A DNA stretch of 7,912 nt from positions 1 through 7,912 of the forward strand of contig JADZBZ010000388.1 of NCBI GenBank assembly GCA_020851835.1, written 5' to 3'. The position numbers and the translations under genes were made by a program. Origin of the DNA: Acidobacteriota bacterium (GTDB taxonomy: Bacteria > Acidobacteriota > Vicinamibacteria > Vicinamibacterales > UBA2999). Shown here piece by piece: positions 1 to 6,583 of this stretch (its first letter is position 1; each line of letters opens with the position of its first letter). The notes under the pieces are model-generated. The model had not been told where the DNA came from. It was given only the letters and a program-made list of their open reading frames with translations, and did no database searches.

Positions 1-111
1 CGCGGCGTTGCCGTTCGAGGCCTCCTCCACGTCGTGCCCGGCGGCGGAGAGCGCCAGCGCCAGGCCGCGCCGAAGCGCGTCGTGATCGTCTGCAACCAGA
101 ATACGTGCCAT
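1..111 (-). CDS. Response regulator, N-terminal receiver fragment (cut by window edge)
   Basis: Only the first 37 codons are present; the gene runs off the left edge. The translation begins MARILVADDHDALRRGLALA, the start of a CheY-like receiver domain. It shows the hydrophobic first beta strand, the Asp8-Asp9 pair that binds magnesium, and the first amphipathic helix. The phosphorylated aspartate and the output domain lie outside the window. The ATG at 111 is preceded by GAGGG seven bases upstream, a good ribosome binding site, and lies 17 bases downstream of the kinase stop codon. Kinase and regulator are therefore almost certainly one operon and a cognate pair. Because the kinase is NtrB/AtoS-like, an NtrC-type sigma-54 activator is the most likely identity. 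A NarL- or OmpR-type output domain cannot be excluded. Confidence 0.85.
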   Translation of the reverse strand, partial: MARILVADDHDALRRGLALALSAAGHDVEEASNGNAA

Positions 112-128
112 GAAACCCTCGTGTGCGA

Positions 129-1247
129 TCAGTGCGACGGCTCGACGGGCAGCGTCACGCGGAAACAGGTGCCGCCGCCCGGCGGGCTCGCCAGGTCGAT
201 GCGTCCCTCGTGCGCATCGACGATCTTGCGGACAATCGCCAGCCCCAGTCCCGAGCCCTGCGGCTTGGTCGTGAAGAACGGCTGGAACACCTTCTCGACC
301 CGATCGACGGGGATGCCGGGGCCGGAATCGATCACGTCCACCACGATGCTCGGAATCGCGTGCTGGGTGTCGGGCACCAGCGCGCCTTCCTCGGCCGTTG
401 CGGCGGCTCGCGCCTCGATGCGCAACTCGCCCTTCCCATCCAGCGCCTGGTAGGCGTTGATGATCAGATTGGCGAAGACCTGGGTGAGCTGATGCCGGTC
501 TGCCCGGATCCGGGGCAGTTCGTCGGGTACCGCCACCTTGACCCGGCACCCTCCGCGCCGCGCCTGGCTGTCGGCCAGCGCGACGGCGCTCGTCAGCGGC
601 TCGACCACCGCCGTGGGCTCGACCTGCAGCCGGACCGGGCGTACGAACTCGAGGACCTCCTGGACGATGGCATTGGCCATCTTGGCCTCGTTGATGATGT
701 CGGTCACCAGCGCCTGGGCGTCGGGGTTGTCGGGCGTCTTGCGTCGGACCAGCCCGGCCAGCACCTCGATCCCGGCCAGCGGGTTCTTGATCTCGTGGGC
801 CATCACCGCGGCCATTTCGCCGACGGCGGCCAGCCGATCCCGCAGCCGTTCACGCTCCTCCATCTGCTCGACGTAGGTGAGGTCCTTGAAGAACATCGCC
901 GCCCCAATGACCGCGCCGGCCTCGGTCCGCACCAGCGACAGGCTGTAGCCGACCACCGTGTCGGTCGACTTCATCCGGATCTCGGCGCGGCTCGGCAGCG
1001 TCGGCCGATCGAACACGCCGCTCAGCACGCGCAGGATGTCAGGATGCTCGCCGAGGACATGCTCGAAGCGCTGTCCGGAAAAGCCGGTCGCCGGCAGGCG
1101 GAACAGGCGCAGCGCTTCGTCGTTGAGCAGCACGATGCGCCCGCCGCAGTCGATGGCGAGCACCCCGCTGCGCATGTTCGACACGAGGCAGCGGAAGAAA
1201 TCGGCCGATACGGGGGCCGACGATGGAAGTGGGTTGACCGTAGACAT
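129..1247 (-). CDS. Soluble PAS-domain sensor histidine kinase, NtrB/AtoS-like
   Basis: This 372-residue cytoplasmic sensor kinase autophosphorylates on histidine and should pass phosphate to the regulator encoded just downstream (1-111). A PAS-like sensor domain spans about residues 15-120. The dimerisation/phosphoacceptor domain follows, with H-box AHEIKNPLAG (His151). The ATP-binding domain has N-box ANLIINAYQAL (Asn264), G1 DSGPGIP (307-313), F-box FQPFFTTK (321-328) and G2 GSGLGLAI (331-338). No transmembrane segment or signal peptide is visible, so the signal is probably intracellular. I chose ATG 1247 because it leads directly into the PAS domain. An in-frame GTG at 1295 would add 16 low-complexity residues, and those codons overlap the dyad and sigma-54-like element described separately. 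Spacing of the GAGG just before ATG 1247 is poor, so the start is not certain. The family call is firm, the substrate or signal unknown. Confidence 0.95.
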   Translation of the reverse strand: MSTVNPLPSSAPVSADFFRCLVSNMRSGVLAIDCGGRIVLLNDEALRLFRLPATGFSGQRFEHVLGEHPDILRVLSGVFDRPTLPSRAEIRMKSTDTVVGYSLSLVRTEAGAVIGAAMFFKDLTYVEQMEERERLRDRLAAVGEMAAVMAHEIKNPLAGIEVLAGLVRRKTPDNPDAQALVTDIINEAKMANAIVQEVLEFVRPVRLQVEPTAVVEPLTSAVALADSQARRGGCRVKVAVPDELPRIRADRHQLTQVFANLIINAYQALDGKGELRIEARAAATAEEGALVPDTQHAIPSIVVDVIDSGPGIPVDRVEKVFQPFFTTKPQGSGLGLAIVRKIVDAHEGRIDLASPPGGGTCFRVTLPVEPSH

Positions 1248-1295
1248 GCCTCGTCTGACACCATGAGGGCAAACCCCATGCCCTCGTCTGGACAC
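1245..1295 (-). promoter_or_regulatory. Sigma-54-like promoter with dyad and flanking direct repeats upstream of the kinase gene
   Basis: On the minus strand, GGGCAT-N5-TTGC lies at 1283-1269. GG and GC are separated by ten bases, as in -24/-12 sigma-54 promoters (consensus TGGCAC-N5-TTGC; here 4 of 6 and 4 of 4 bases match). It would put transcription start about 10 bases before ATG 1247. The same stretch is a perfect dyad, GAGGGCA-N7-TGCCCTC (1265-1285). An imperfect direct repeat flanks it: the 19-base copy at 1277-1295 (minus strand GTGTCCAGACGAGGGCATG) and the 17-base copy at 1245-1261 (GTGTCAGACGAGGCATG). An NtrC-like partner regulator would make sigma-54 autoregulation sensible, but this is inference. 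Confidence 0.35.
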
Positions 1296-1375
1296 ACTCC
1301 AAACGCTCTAAGTGCTTGGGATTACAGATTTCGGATTATGTCCCGGGCGGAGAGCGATCACGAAATCGTCAGCGT
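1248..1375. other. Intergenic region between the kinase and ABC-F genes
   Basis: These 128 bases separate two minus-strand genes. The half near the kinase holds the dyad, the direct repeats and the sigma-54-like element. The other half (1296-1375) is more AT-rich than its surroundings and carries the hexamer GGATTA twice, at 1319-1324 and 1333-1338, with a period of 14 bases. On the minus strand, CATAAT at 1334-1339 resembles a -10 box but has no convincing -35. I see no hairpin with a T-tract, so no intrinsic terminator for the ABC-F gene is evident. Confidence 0.5.
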
Positions 1376-3340
1376 CTAACGATTTTGGTCCAGTTCGGCG
1401 GTCAGCATCTCCCACTGGCCCAGCAACTCGCCCACCTTCCACATCATCGACTGGTGCTCGTCGATGACGGGCCTGGCGGCTTCGGGAGTGGCGTAGACGG
1501 CCGGGTCCGCCAGCTCTGCTTCAAGCGTCTTGACGGCCTGTTCGGCCTCGGCGATGCGGGTTTCGAGTTCGGCGATTCGATCGTGGAGCAGCTTGCGTGC
1601 CTTGTCGCGCTTGCGCTGCGCGGCCTCGTCTCGCTTGCGTGCCGCATGGTCGCGAGCAGGCGCCGGGGGGGTGGCCGGCGCGGCCGCGGGCGTCCGAGGG
1701 CGCGGGCCGGGCGGGACCGCGGCGGGGGCCTCGGCCTCCTGCTTCTGCCGCCACAGGAACGCCTCGTATCCGCCCGGGTACAGGACGGCCTCTCCGCGCC
1801 CGACGTCGATGACCTTGGTCGCGAGCCGGTCCACGAAGTAGCGATCGTGCGAGACGAAGATGAGCGTGCCGCCGTAGTCGGCCAGCGCATCGAGCAGCAC
1901 TTCCTTGGAATCGAGGTCCAGGTGGTTGGTCGGCTCGTCGAGCAGAAGGGTGTTCGAGGGACGCAGCAGCATGCGCGCGACGGCCAACCGCGTGCGCTCG
2001 CCTCCAGACAACACCACGGCCTTCTTGTAGACGTCGTCGCCCGAGAACAGGAAGCCGCCGAGGAGGTTGCGGATGGCGGGAACCATGGTGGTGGGCGACC
2101 CGGCGGCCAGCGTTTCGTACACCGTGAGCGACGGATCCAGCCGGGTGGCCTCGTCCTGGGCGAAGTACTGCATCACCACCTGATGGCCCTCAGTGCGCTC
2201 GCCGCGGTCGGGAGCCTCGGCGCCCGACAGGAGCCGCATCAGGGTCGACTTGCCCGCGCCGTTTGGTCCCACCAGCGCAATGCGATCGCCGCGTTCGACG
2301 TGCAGGTCGACCGACTGCAGGACCACCTTGCTGCCGTAGGCCTTGTGTGCGCCTCTCAGCTCGAGCACCGTGCGTCCGCTCCGCGCGGCCGCCGGGAACT
2401 GGAAGTGGATGCGCTTGCGCTCCGGCGGAACGTCGAGGCGCTCGGTCTTCTCGAGCATCTTGATGCGGCTCTGCACCTGGGCGGCCTTGGTCGCCTGATA
2501 GCGGAAGCGATTGATGAAGGCCTCGACGCGGGCGATTTCCTCGTCCTGACGGCGCTTCGCCTCGCGCAGGCGCTCGAGCCGGGCATCGCGCTGCTCCAGG
2601 TACTGCGAGTAGTTGCAGTGATAGTCGGTGATGGAACGGAGAAAGAGATCGGCGATCCGCGTGACGACCGCGTCGAGGAAGTACCGGTCGTGCGACACGA
2701 CGATCACCGCGTGCGGGTAGTGGACCAGGAACTCCTCGAGCCAGTTCCGCGCTTCGAGATCCAGGTGGTTGGTCGGCTCGTCCAGCAGCAGCAGTTCCGG
2801 GGCGCTCAGCAGCAGCTTGGCCAGGGCCAGCCGCATCTGCCAGCCGCCTGAGAGGTGCTCGGCCCGATCGTGGAATCGGGCCGGCTCGAATCCCAGGCCG
2901 GTGAGCACCGTGCCCACCCTGAGATCCATCTGGTAGCCGTCGGCGATGCGAAAGTGGTCCTGCAAGTCCGAGTAGCGATGCAGGATGGCGTCGTGCTCGA
3001 CCTCCGGTACCGCGGCGTCCGCCAGCCGTTCCTCGAGGACGTGCATCTCGCGCTTCATCTCGATCAGGGGGGCGAAGGCCTGCATCGCCTCGTCCACGAT
3101 GGTGCGCTCCCGATGGGTGAGGCCGTCCTGTGGAAGGTAGCCGATGGTGAGGGCGTTGGGCCGCTGTACCGCGCCCGCGTCGGGCTGGTCCAGGCCGGCG
3201 AGCATCCTCAGGAGTGTGGTCTTGCCGGCGCCGTTCGGACCGCAGAGGCCCACGCGATCCCGGTCGCCGACCTGCCACGTGACCCCGTCGAGCAGGACAC
3301 GATCGCCGAACGACTTGGTGAGGGCTTGCAGTTGGATCAT
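1376..3340 (-). CDS. ABC-F family ribosome-associated ATPase, YheS/ABCF3-like
   Basis: This 654-residue protein has two ABC ATPase domains and no membrane spans, the hallmark of ABC-F translation factors that bind the ribosomal E site. Domain 1 has Walker A GPNGAGKTT (34-42), signature LSGGW (163-167), Walker B LLLLDEPTNHLDL (183-195) and the switch SHDRYF from 216. The charged linker (about 236-300) contains FINRFRYQATKAAQVQSRIK, closely matching the YheS/ABCF3-type linker. Domain 2 has Walker A GPNGAGKST (358-366), signature LSGGE (444-448), Walker B LLLDEPTNHLDLD (465-477) and SHDRYF from 497. An Ala/Pro-rich tether (about 534-563) then leads to a C-terminal coiled coil (about 564-654). 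The first signature has Trp rather than Glu, as in YheS, unlike EttA. The linker is not lengthened as in antibiotic-resistance ABC-F proteins, so a housekeeping role is likelier. The start MIQLQALTKSFGDR fits the family, although no clear ribosome binding site precedes it. Confidence 0.96.
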   Translation of the reverse strand: MIQLQALTKSFGDRVLLDGVTWQVGDRDRVGLCGPNGAGKTTLLRMLAGLDQPDAGAVQRPNALTIGYLPQDGLTHRERTIVDEAMQAFAPLIEMKREMHVLEERLADAAVPEVEHDAILHRYSDLQDHFRIADGYQMDLRVGTVLTGLGFEPARFHDRAEHLSGGWQMRLALAKLLLSAPELLLLDEPTNHLDLEARNWLEEFLVHYPHAVIVVSHDRYFLDAVVTRIADLFLRSITDYHCNYSQYLEQRDARLERLREAKRRQDEEIARVEAFINRFRYQATKAAQVQSRIKMLEKTERLDVPPERKRIHFQFPAAARSGRTVLELRGAHKAYGSKVVLQSVDLHVERGDRIALVGPNGAGKSTLMRLLSGAEAPDRGERTEGHQVVMQYFAQDEATRLDPSLTVYETLAAGSPTTMVPAIRNLLGGFLFSGDDVYKKAVVLSGGERTRLAVARMLLRPSNTLLLDEPTNHLDLDSKEVLLDALADYGGTLIFVSHDRYFVDRLATKVIDVGRGEAVLYPGGYEAFLWRQKQEAEAPAAVPPGPRPRTPAAAPATPPAPARDHAARKRDEAAQRKRDKARKLLHDRIAELETRIAEAEQAVKTLEAELADPAVYATPEAARPVIDEHQSMMWKVGELLGQWEMLTAELDQNR

Positions 3341-3520
3341 TTCGCGGATGGATGGTGGATGACGCGGATGCTGGAAAAAAAATAGAGAGACCGGTGGGGC
3401 GCGGCGGAGCCGCTCACCGAGGACCGCAGGGCGGCCCTCGCGCCGGCTGAAGCCCTGGCCCGGCTCCCGAGAGAACGTTGGCCAGTCCGCGAAATTCGCG
3501 GATCCTCCTCCGCGGAATCC
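3341..3520. other. Intergenic region between the ABC-F and HTH-receiver genes
   Basis: These 180 bases lie between two minus-strand genes and contain no supported gene. Next to the HTH-receiver stop codon is the near-perfect palindrome TCCGCGAAATTCGCGGA (3486-3502), followed by TCCGCGGA (3509-3516). The word TTCGCGGAT recurs immediately upstream of the ABC-F start (3341-3349). On the minus strand a short GC hairpin (GCGGC-TCC-GCCGC, 3413-3401) is followed 18 bases later by a run of eight T (3382-3375). That spacing is too long for a standard intrinsic terminator. The T-run could instead form part of a weak -10 region (TATTTT, 3383-3378) for the ABC-F gene. No assignment is firm. Confidence 0.45.
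3486..3516. repeat. Clustered palindromes TCCGCGAA-A-TTCGCGGA and TCCGCGGA
   Basis: A 17-base inverted repeat with perfect 8-base arms and a single central base occupies 3486-3502. An 8-base perfect palindrome sharing the same half-site, TCCGCGGA, lies seven bases further at 3509-3516. As RNA, the longer one could form a six-pair stem with a five-base loop just after the stop codon of the HTH-receiver gene. There is no T-tract, so it is not an intrinsic terminator. It may be a protein-binding site or an mRNA 3' stem. Confidence 0.5.
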
Positions 3521-4120
3521 CTACTCGCCGAGTGCCTTGGCCGCGGCGGCCAGTACCTGCGGCACGCGAAACGGCTTGGTCAGATATCCCGCAACGCCGA
3601 GGTTGACGGCTTCAATGGCACTCGACTCGGTCGAGAACCCGGTGATGATGATCACTGGCAGGTCGACCTTCAGCCGTTTGGCTTCCCGTATCAGCGACAG
3701 GCCGTCCATCCCGGGCATCTTCAAATCGGCGATGAGCAGGTCGTAGTGGCCCAGGCGCAGCCGTTCGACGCCCGCGCGACCATCGGACGCCGTGTCCACG
3801 TCGTATTCCGCCAGGGCCAGTGTCTTGGACAACAGTTCGCGGATGCTCGCCTCGTCGTCCACCACGAGGATGCGGGGCCGGCCGACACGGGTGTGGGGCG
3901 TGTCGGCAGCGCCCGCGGCCGGGCGATCGGTGCGGGGACGTTGAGAATCGAGCCACGTATCGATGTCGCGCTTGCGGAACCGCCACTGGCGCCCCACCCG
4001 GACGGCGGGAATCTTGCCGGCCTTGATCAGGCGATAGACGGTCCGCAGATTGACCTGGAGGTACTCCAGTACTTCTTCCGTGGTGAGAAAGATTTCGTCG
4101 TTGGGGAAGTTTATGGCCAC
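3521..4120 (-). CDS. Excisionase-type HTH fused to a C-terminal response-regulator receiver domain
   Basis: This 199-residue protein has two recognisable parts. Residues about 10-60 form an excisionase/MerR-like winged helix-turn-helix of the single-domain DNA-binding type: FLTTEEVLEYLQVNLRTVYR, then KAGKIPAVRVGRQWRFRKRD. After a short polar linker (about 60-80) comes a complete CheY-like receiver with Asp88-Asp89, phosphoacceptor Asp132 in IADLKMPGMDG, Thr150 in IIITGFS, and Lys182 in LTKPF. All key phosphorylation residues are present, so it should be a phosphorylation-controlled transcription factor. The DNA-binding part comes first, the reverse of most response regulators. The start is GTG at 4120; an in-frame TAG lies 21 bases upstream and no other usual start codon fits, and GAGA about eight bases before the GTG is a weak ribosome binding site. 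No kinase gene is adjacent. It is transcribed divergently from the ECF sigma gene. Confidence 0.93.
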   Translation of the reverse strand: MAINFPNDEIFLTTEEVLEYLQVNLRTVYRLIKAGKIPAVRVGRQWRFRKRDIDTWLDSQRPRTDRPAAGAADTPHTRVGRPRILVVDDEASIRELLSKTLALAEYDVDTASDGRAGVERLRLGHYDLLIADLKMPGMDGLSLIREAKRLKVDLPVIIITGFSTESSAIEAVNLGVAGYLTKPFRVPQVLAAAAKALGE

Positions 4121-4272
4121 TAAGTATCTCTGTGTCCGCTAGTTTACCCGTTTTTTCGTTGAGGTGGGAGCCCTGTTGCACGCCCTTGCGCACGCCGGGG
4201 TCGCCCGACTTTCGTGAGCGTCCCACCGTCTTACCCCTTGTAGCGAGAGAAAATACCCGGGTGCTCCCGCAG
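4121..4272. promoter_or_regulatory. Divergent promoter region between the HTH-receiver and ECF sigma genes
   Basis: About 150 bases separate the two divergent starts, so both promoters must lie here unless they are inside the genes. On the minus strand TAAACT (4146-4141) is a plausible -10 box 20 bases before the GTG start, but no good -35 is 17 bases upstream. On the plus strand CCGACTT-N16-GTCTTA (4205-4233) has the spacing of an ECF-type promoter with a poor -35. GAGAGA at 4245-4250 may be the ribosome binding site for the sigma gene. A run of six T (4151-4156) has no hairpin before it. Element positions are tentative; the shared divergent region is clear. Confidence 0.4.
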
Positions 4273-4866
4273 ATGGCGTGGACCGACGAGGAGCTCGTTG
4301 CCAGGACGGTGGCGGGCGATGCGGACAGCTTCAACCAGCTCGTCAAGCGCTGGGAACGGCCGATTTTTGCCCTGGCGTACCGGATCATCGGCCGCCACGA
4401 GGATGCGCGCGATGTCTGTCAGGAAACCTTCCTGCGGGCGTTCCGGGCCCTGCCAGGGTTCAAGGGGCAGGCCAAGTTCTCCTCGTGGCTCTACCGCATC
4501 ACCCTCAATCTGTGCCGAGACTGGATCAGGCGTCGGAAGCGGACGCCCGTGGTGGCGGCGCCCGAGGGCATCGACATCATCGAGCTGGCGGCCGAGCAGG
4601 GCCCGGTGGAGTCCATCGAGGAGCTGGTGGCCCGCCGTCGGCTGAGCGAAGCGGTTGCCGACGCCATGCAGCGGCTGCCCGAGGAGCAGCGGACGGCCAT
4701 CATCCTGAAGGAGTACCACGGTCTCACGTTTCAGGAGATTGCGGACCTGCAGGCCTGTCCGCTCAGCACGGTGAAGACGCGGTTGTACCAGGGCCTGAGC
4801 GTGCTTCGGCGCGACCTCGAGGCGCTGGGAAAGACCCCAAGGCCGAGGGCCGAGAGAGCATCATGA
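4273..4866 (+). CDS. ECF-type RNA polymerase sigma factor (sigma-70 family, RpoE-like)
   Basis: This 197-residue protein has the two domains of extracytoplasmic-function sigma factors and lacks regions 1 and 3. Region 2 (about 20-90) includes the core-binding and -10 recognition segment, with ARDVCQETFLRAFRAL and FSSWLYRITLNLCRDWIRRR. Region 4 (about 126-182) includes LPEEQRTAIILKEYHGLTFQ and the helix-turn-helix EIADLQACPLSTVKTRLYQG, which reads the -35 element. I chose ATG 4273 (MAWTDEELVARTVAGD) because family members usually begin a few residues before this DEELV segment. An in-frame GTG at 4261 is a real alternative, since GAGAGA lies ten bases before it. A still longer reading from 4132 is unlikely because it would fill the divergent promoter region. 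The stop codon overlaps the next start as ATGA, coupling translation to the anti-sigma factor. Confidence 0.95.
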   Translation: MAWTDEELVARTVAGDADSFNQLVKRWERPIFALAYRIIGRHEDARDVCQETFLRAFRALPGFKGQAKFSSWLYRITLNLCRDWIRRRKRTPVVAAPEGIDIIELAAEQGPVESIEELVARRRLSEAVADAMQRLPEEQRTAIILKEYHGLTFQEIADLQACPLSTVKTRLYQGLSVLRRDLEALGKTPRPRAERAS

Positions 4867-5639
4867 TCGACACGTTCCCATGCGATGACAAGGATTGGCT
4901 CGTCGCCTTTCTCTACGACGAGCTCGACGACGCCGCCCGGCGCCAGGTGGAGGATCATCTCCGGATCTGCGGGGCCTGTGCCGCCGAGGTCGAGAGCCTG
5001 CGTGGCGTGCGGCGGGAACTGTCGGGCTGGGCCTCGCCTGACGCAGCACTCGGTTTCGAGTTGAGGCCCACCGAGGCGGTTTCGACCCACGCCGAGGTCG
5101 TGAGGCCCGCCCGCTGGTGGAGTCGGCCGGCCATGCCGGCCTGGGCGCGAGCAGCGGCCGCGGTGCTGGTCGCGGCCGCGGGCCTGGGTCTGGCCAACCT
5201 GCAGATCCGATACGGCGCCGAAGGCCTCGTGGTGACGACCGGATGGATGCCGGCAGCCGAGGTCGTCCGTCCTGCGGTGTCCCCGGCGGCCGCTTCCGAG
5301 GAGTGGCAGTCTGCGCTTGCCGCGCTCGAGTCGTCGCTCCGCCAGGAGATCGAGGCCGGGCGCCAGCCCACCGCCCGGCCGACGACCGGCCCGGGCGCGC
5401 GCGAGCTGGACCTGCGGCGAATGACCGACCTGATCGAACAGAGCGAACGCCGGCAGCAGCGCGAGCTGGCCGTGCGCCTCGCTCAGTTCAATCGCGACCT
5501 CGAGGTGCAGCGGCGAACCGACCTGGTGCGGATCAACCAGGGGATGGGCCAGTTCGAAGGCCGGGCCGGGGCCGAGATCCAGCGTCAGCGTCAGATGATC
5601 GACTACATCATGCGTGTGTCGGCACCGCCGCCCCGTTAG
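4863..5639 (+). CDS. Membrane-anchored zinc-finger anti-sigma factor with extracytoplasmic coiled coil
   Basis: This 258-residue protein should bind and inhibit the sigma factor encoded upstream. The N-terminal part (about 1-50) is a zf-HC2/ZAS-type anti-sigma domain: FLYDELDDAARRQVEDHL followed by the zinc motif His32-X3-Cys36-X2-Cys39. One transmembrane segment follows at about 93-112 (ARAAAAVLVAAAGLGLANLQ). The C-terminal 140 residues should lie outside the cytoplasm. They include an Ala/Pro-rich stretch, then a highly charged, Arg/Gln/Glu-rich helix (about 178-250) that looks like a coiled coil. The start ATG overlaps the sigma stop by four bases, and GAGAGAG at 4852-4858 serves as ribosome binding site. 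Pairing with the sigma gene and the zinc motif make the assignment strong. How the signal is sensed, by proteolysis or by a binding partner, is unknown. The product of 5671-6564 is a candidate partner. Confidence 0.92.
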   Translation: MIDTFPCDDKDWLVAFLYDELDDAARRQVEDHLRICGACAAEVESLRGVRRELSGWASPDAALGFELRPTEAVSTHAEVVRPARWWSRPAMPAWARAAAAVLVAAAGLGLANLQIRYGAEGLVVTTGWMPAAEVVRPAVSPAAASEEWQSALAALESSLRQEIEAGRQPTARPTTGPGARELDLRRMTDLIEQSERRQQRELAVRLAQFNRDLEVQRRTDLVRINQGMGQFEGRAGAEIQRQRQMIDYIMRVSAPPPR

Positions 5640-5670
5640 GCCGCGGCATTCGGAGAGGTTACGGCCAGGA

Positions 5671-6564
5671 ATGAGAGCAATGGCATCGAAGCTGGTTTGT
5701 GGTGTGGTCGCGGGATCGATCTTCTGGGCGTCCCCCCTCGTCGCTCAGGAACCGCCCGCCCCGCAGCCCCAGATGGACGCGCCGCGCCAGGTCGATCGGG
5801 TGGAGCTTCGCCATCAGATTTTCGTCATGGAGGGCGCACTCGCACGTGCGGTCGAATACGGTGCGCAGCGCCTCAATCGGGAGCTGCGGTCGGTGGCGCC
5901 GGAAATGTTCCTGCTCGCTGGCGACGCCCAGGCACGAGGCGTGTACCTCGATGGCTACGGCGTGTTCTTCGACGTGGCCGTCCCGATGTTGCGCCAGAGC
6001 ATGATGTGGAGCCTGCGCATGATGCTGCAGCAGGACGACACCAGCACCAAGAACGCGATTGCCGAGCTGCGGCGCTTCGTGCAGACCGAGTCGAACCCGG
6101 CCGCGCGGCAATCGCTCGAGGCCGCCATCGCCCGGCTCGAGGCCCAGGCCACGCCGCTCGTGCCCGTCAGCCGGCCCGGCGTGGGCGTGGCGCCGGAGCC
6201 CGCGCTCGCCGCCGCGCCGCCGATCACGCCTGCCGGCAACGTCACGCCGTCCTCCGCTCCGCAGCCAACGCCCTCCGACACACCGTGGCTGATGGACACC
6301 AATCGCGTCTACACCGAAGCGGTGCAGCGGGCGCTCATCGACGCGATGCTCGACTTCAGCGCACCGATGGCGATTGGCACCGACGAGTGGCTCACCGTTG
6401 CCGCGCGCGACAACGAGCGGCGCGATACCCTGGCACCGCAGGATCCGTACGAGGAGGTGGTGACGGTGCTGCTTCGAATCAGGGGTGCGGACCTGCAGGA
6501 GTACCGGTCGGGGACAATCGACAAGGGCGAAGCGCGCAAGCGGGTCCGGGTCGGCGAGTTCTAG
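5671..6564 (+). CDS. Secreted protein of unknown family, downstream of the anti-sigma factor
   Basis: I do not recognise a named family. The 297-residue product starts with a likely Sec signal peptide: MRAMASKLVCGVVAGSIFWA, then SPLVAQEPP, with probable cleavage after Ala25. The mature protein has a conserved-looking N-terminal part (about 40-160) containing RGVYLDGYGVFFDVAVPMLR. A Pro/Ala/Thr-rich linker (about 160-205) follows, then a C-terminal part (about 206-297) with NRVYTEAVQRALIDAMLDFS and EEVVTVLLRIRGADL. It has no further membrane spans and no visible catalytic motif. It begins 31 bases after the anti-sigma stop, so it is probably cotranscribed, and may be an output or periplasmic partner of the sigma circuit. 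GGAGAGG lies 12 bases before ATG 5671. ATG 5680 is a close alternative, with AGGA nine bases upstream. The gene is clearly real; its function is unknown. Confidence 0.85.
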   Translation: MRAMASKLVCGVVAGSIFWASPLVAQEPPAPQPQMDAPRQVDRVELRHQIFVMEGALARAVEYGAQRLNRELRSVAPEMFLLAGDAQARGVYLDGYGVFFDVAVPMLRQSMMWSLRMMLQQDDTSTKNAIAELRRFVQTESNPAARQSLEAAIARLEAQATPLVPVSRPGVGVAPEPALAAAPPITPAGNVTPSSAPQPTPSDTPWLMDTNRVYTEAVQRALIDAMLDFSAPMAIGTDEWLTVAARDNERRDTLAPQDPYEEVVTVLLRIRGADLQEYRSGTIDKGEARKRVRVGEF

Positions 6565-6583
6565 TCGCCGTCCCGTCCCGGGC

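Noticed and set aside
1308..1327. CTAAGTGCTTGGGATTACAG resembles part of the human Alu consensus
   Set aside because: Only about 18 bases match and there is an inserted T. The flanks are ordinary bacterial sequence with intact genes on both sides, so it is taken as chance.
123..1379. A 418-codon plus-strand open frame antisense to the kinase gene
   Set aside because: It is the complementary shadow of a well-supported kinase gene in GC-rich DNA; its translation is Arg/His/Asp-rich with no recognisable domain.
1316..2851. A 511-codon plus-strand open frame antisense to the ABC-F gene
   Set aside because: The minus-strand frame carries all ABC-F motifs in order; the antisense product shows only the Leu/Arg/His/Val-rich composition expected of a mirror frame.
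3375..3413. Hairpin plus T-run as an intrinsic terminator on the minus strand
   Set aside because: The stem is only five pairs and the T-run begins 18 bases later, too far for a standard intrinsic terminator.
4132..4272. N-terminal extension of the sigma factor from GTG 4132
   Set aside because: The extra 47 residues have no family similarity and would use up the divergent promoter region, leaving only 11 bases to the opposite gene's start.
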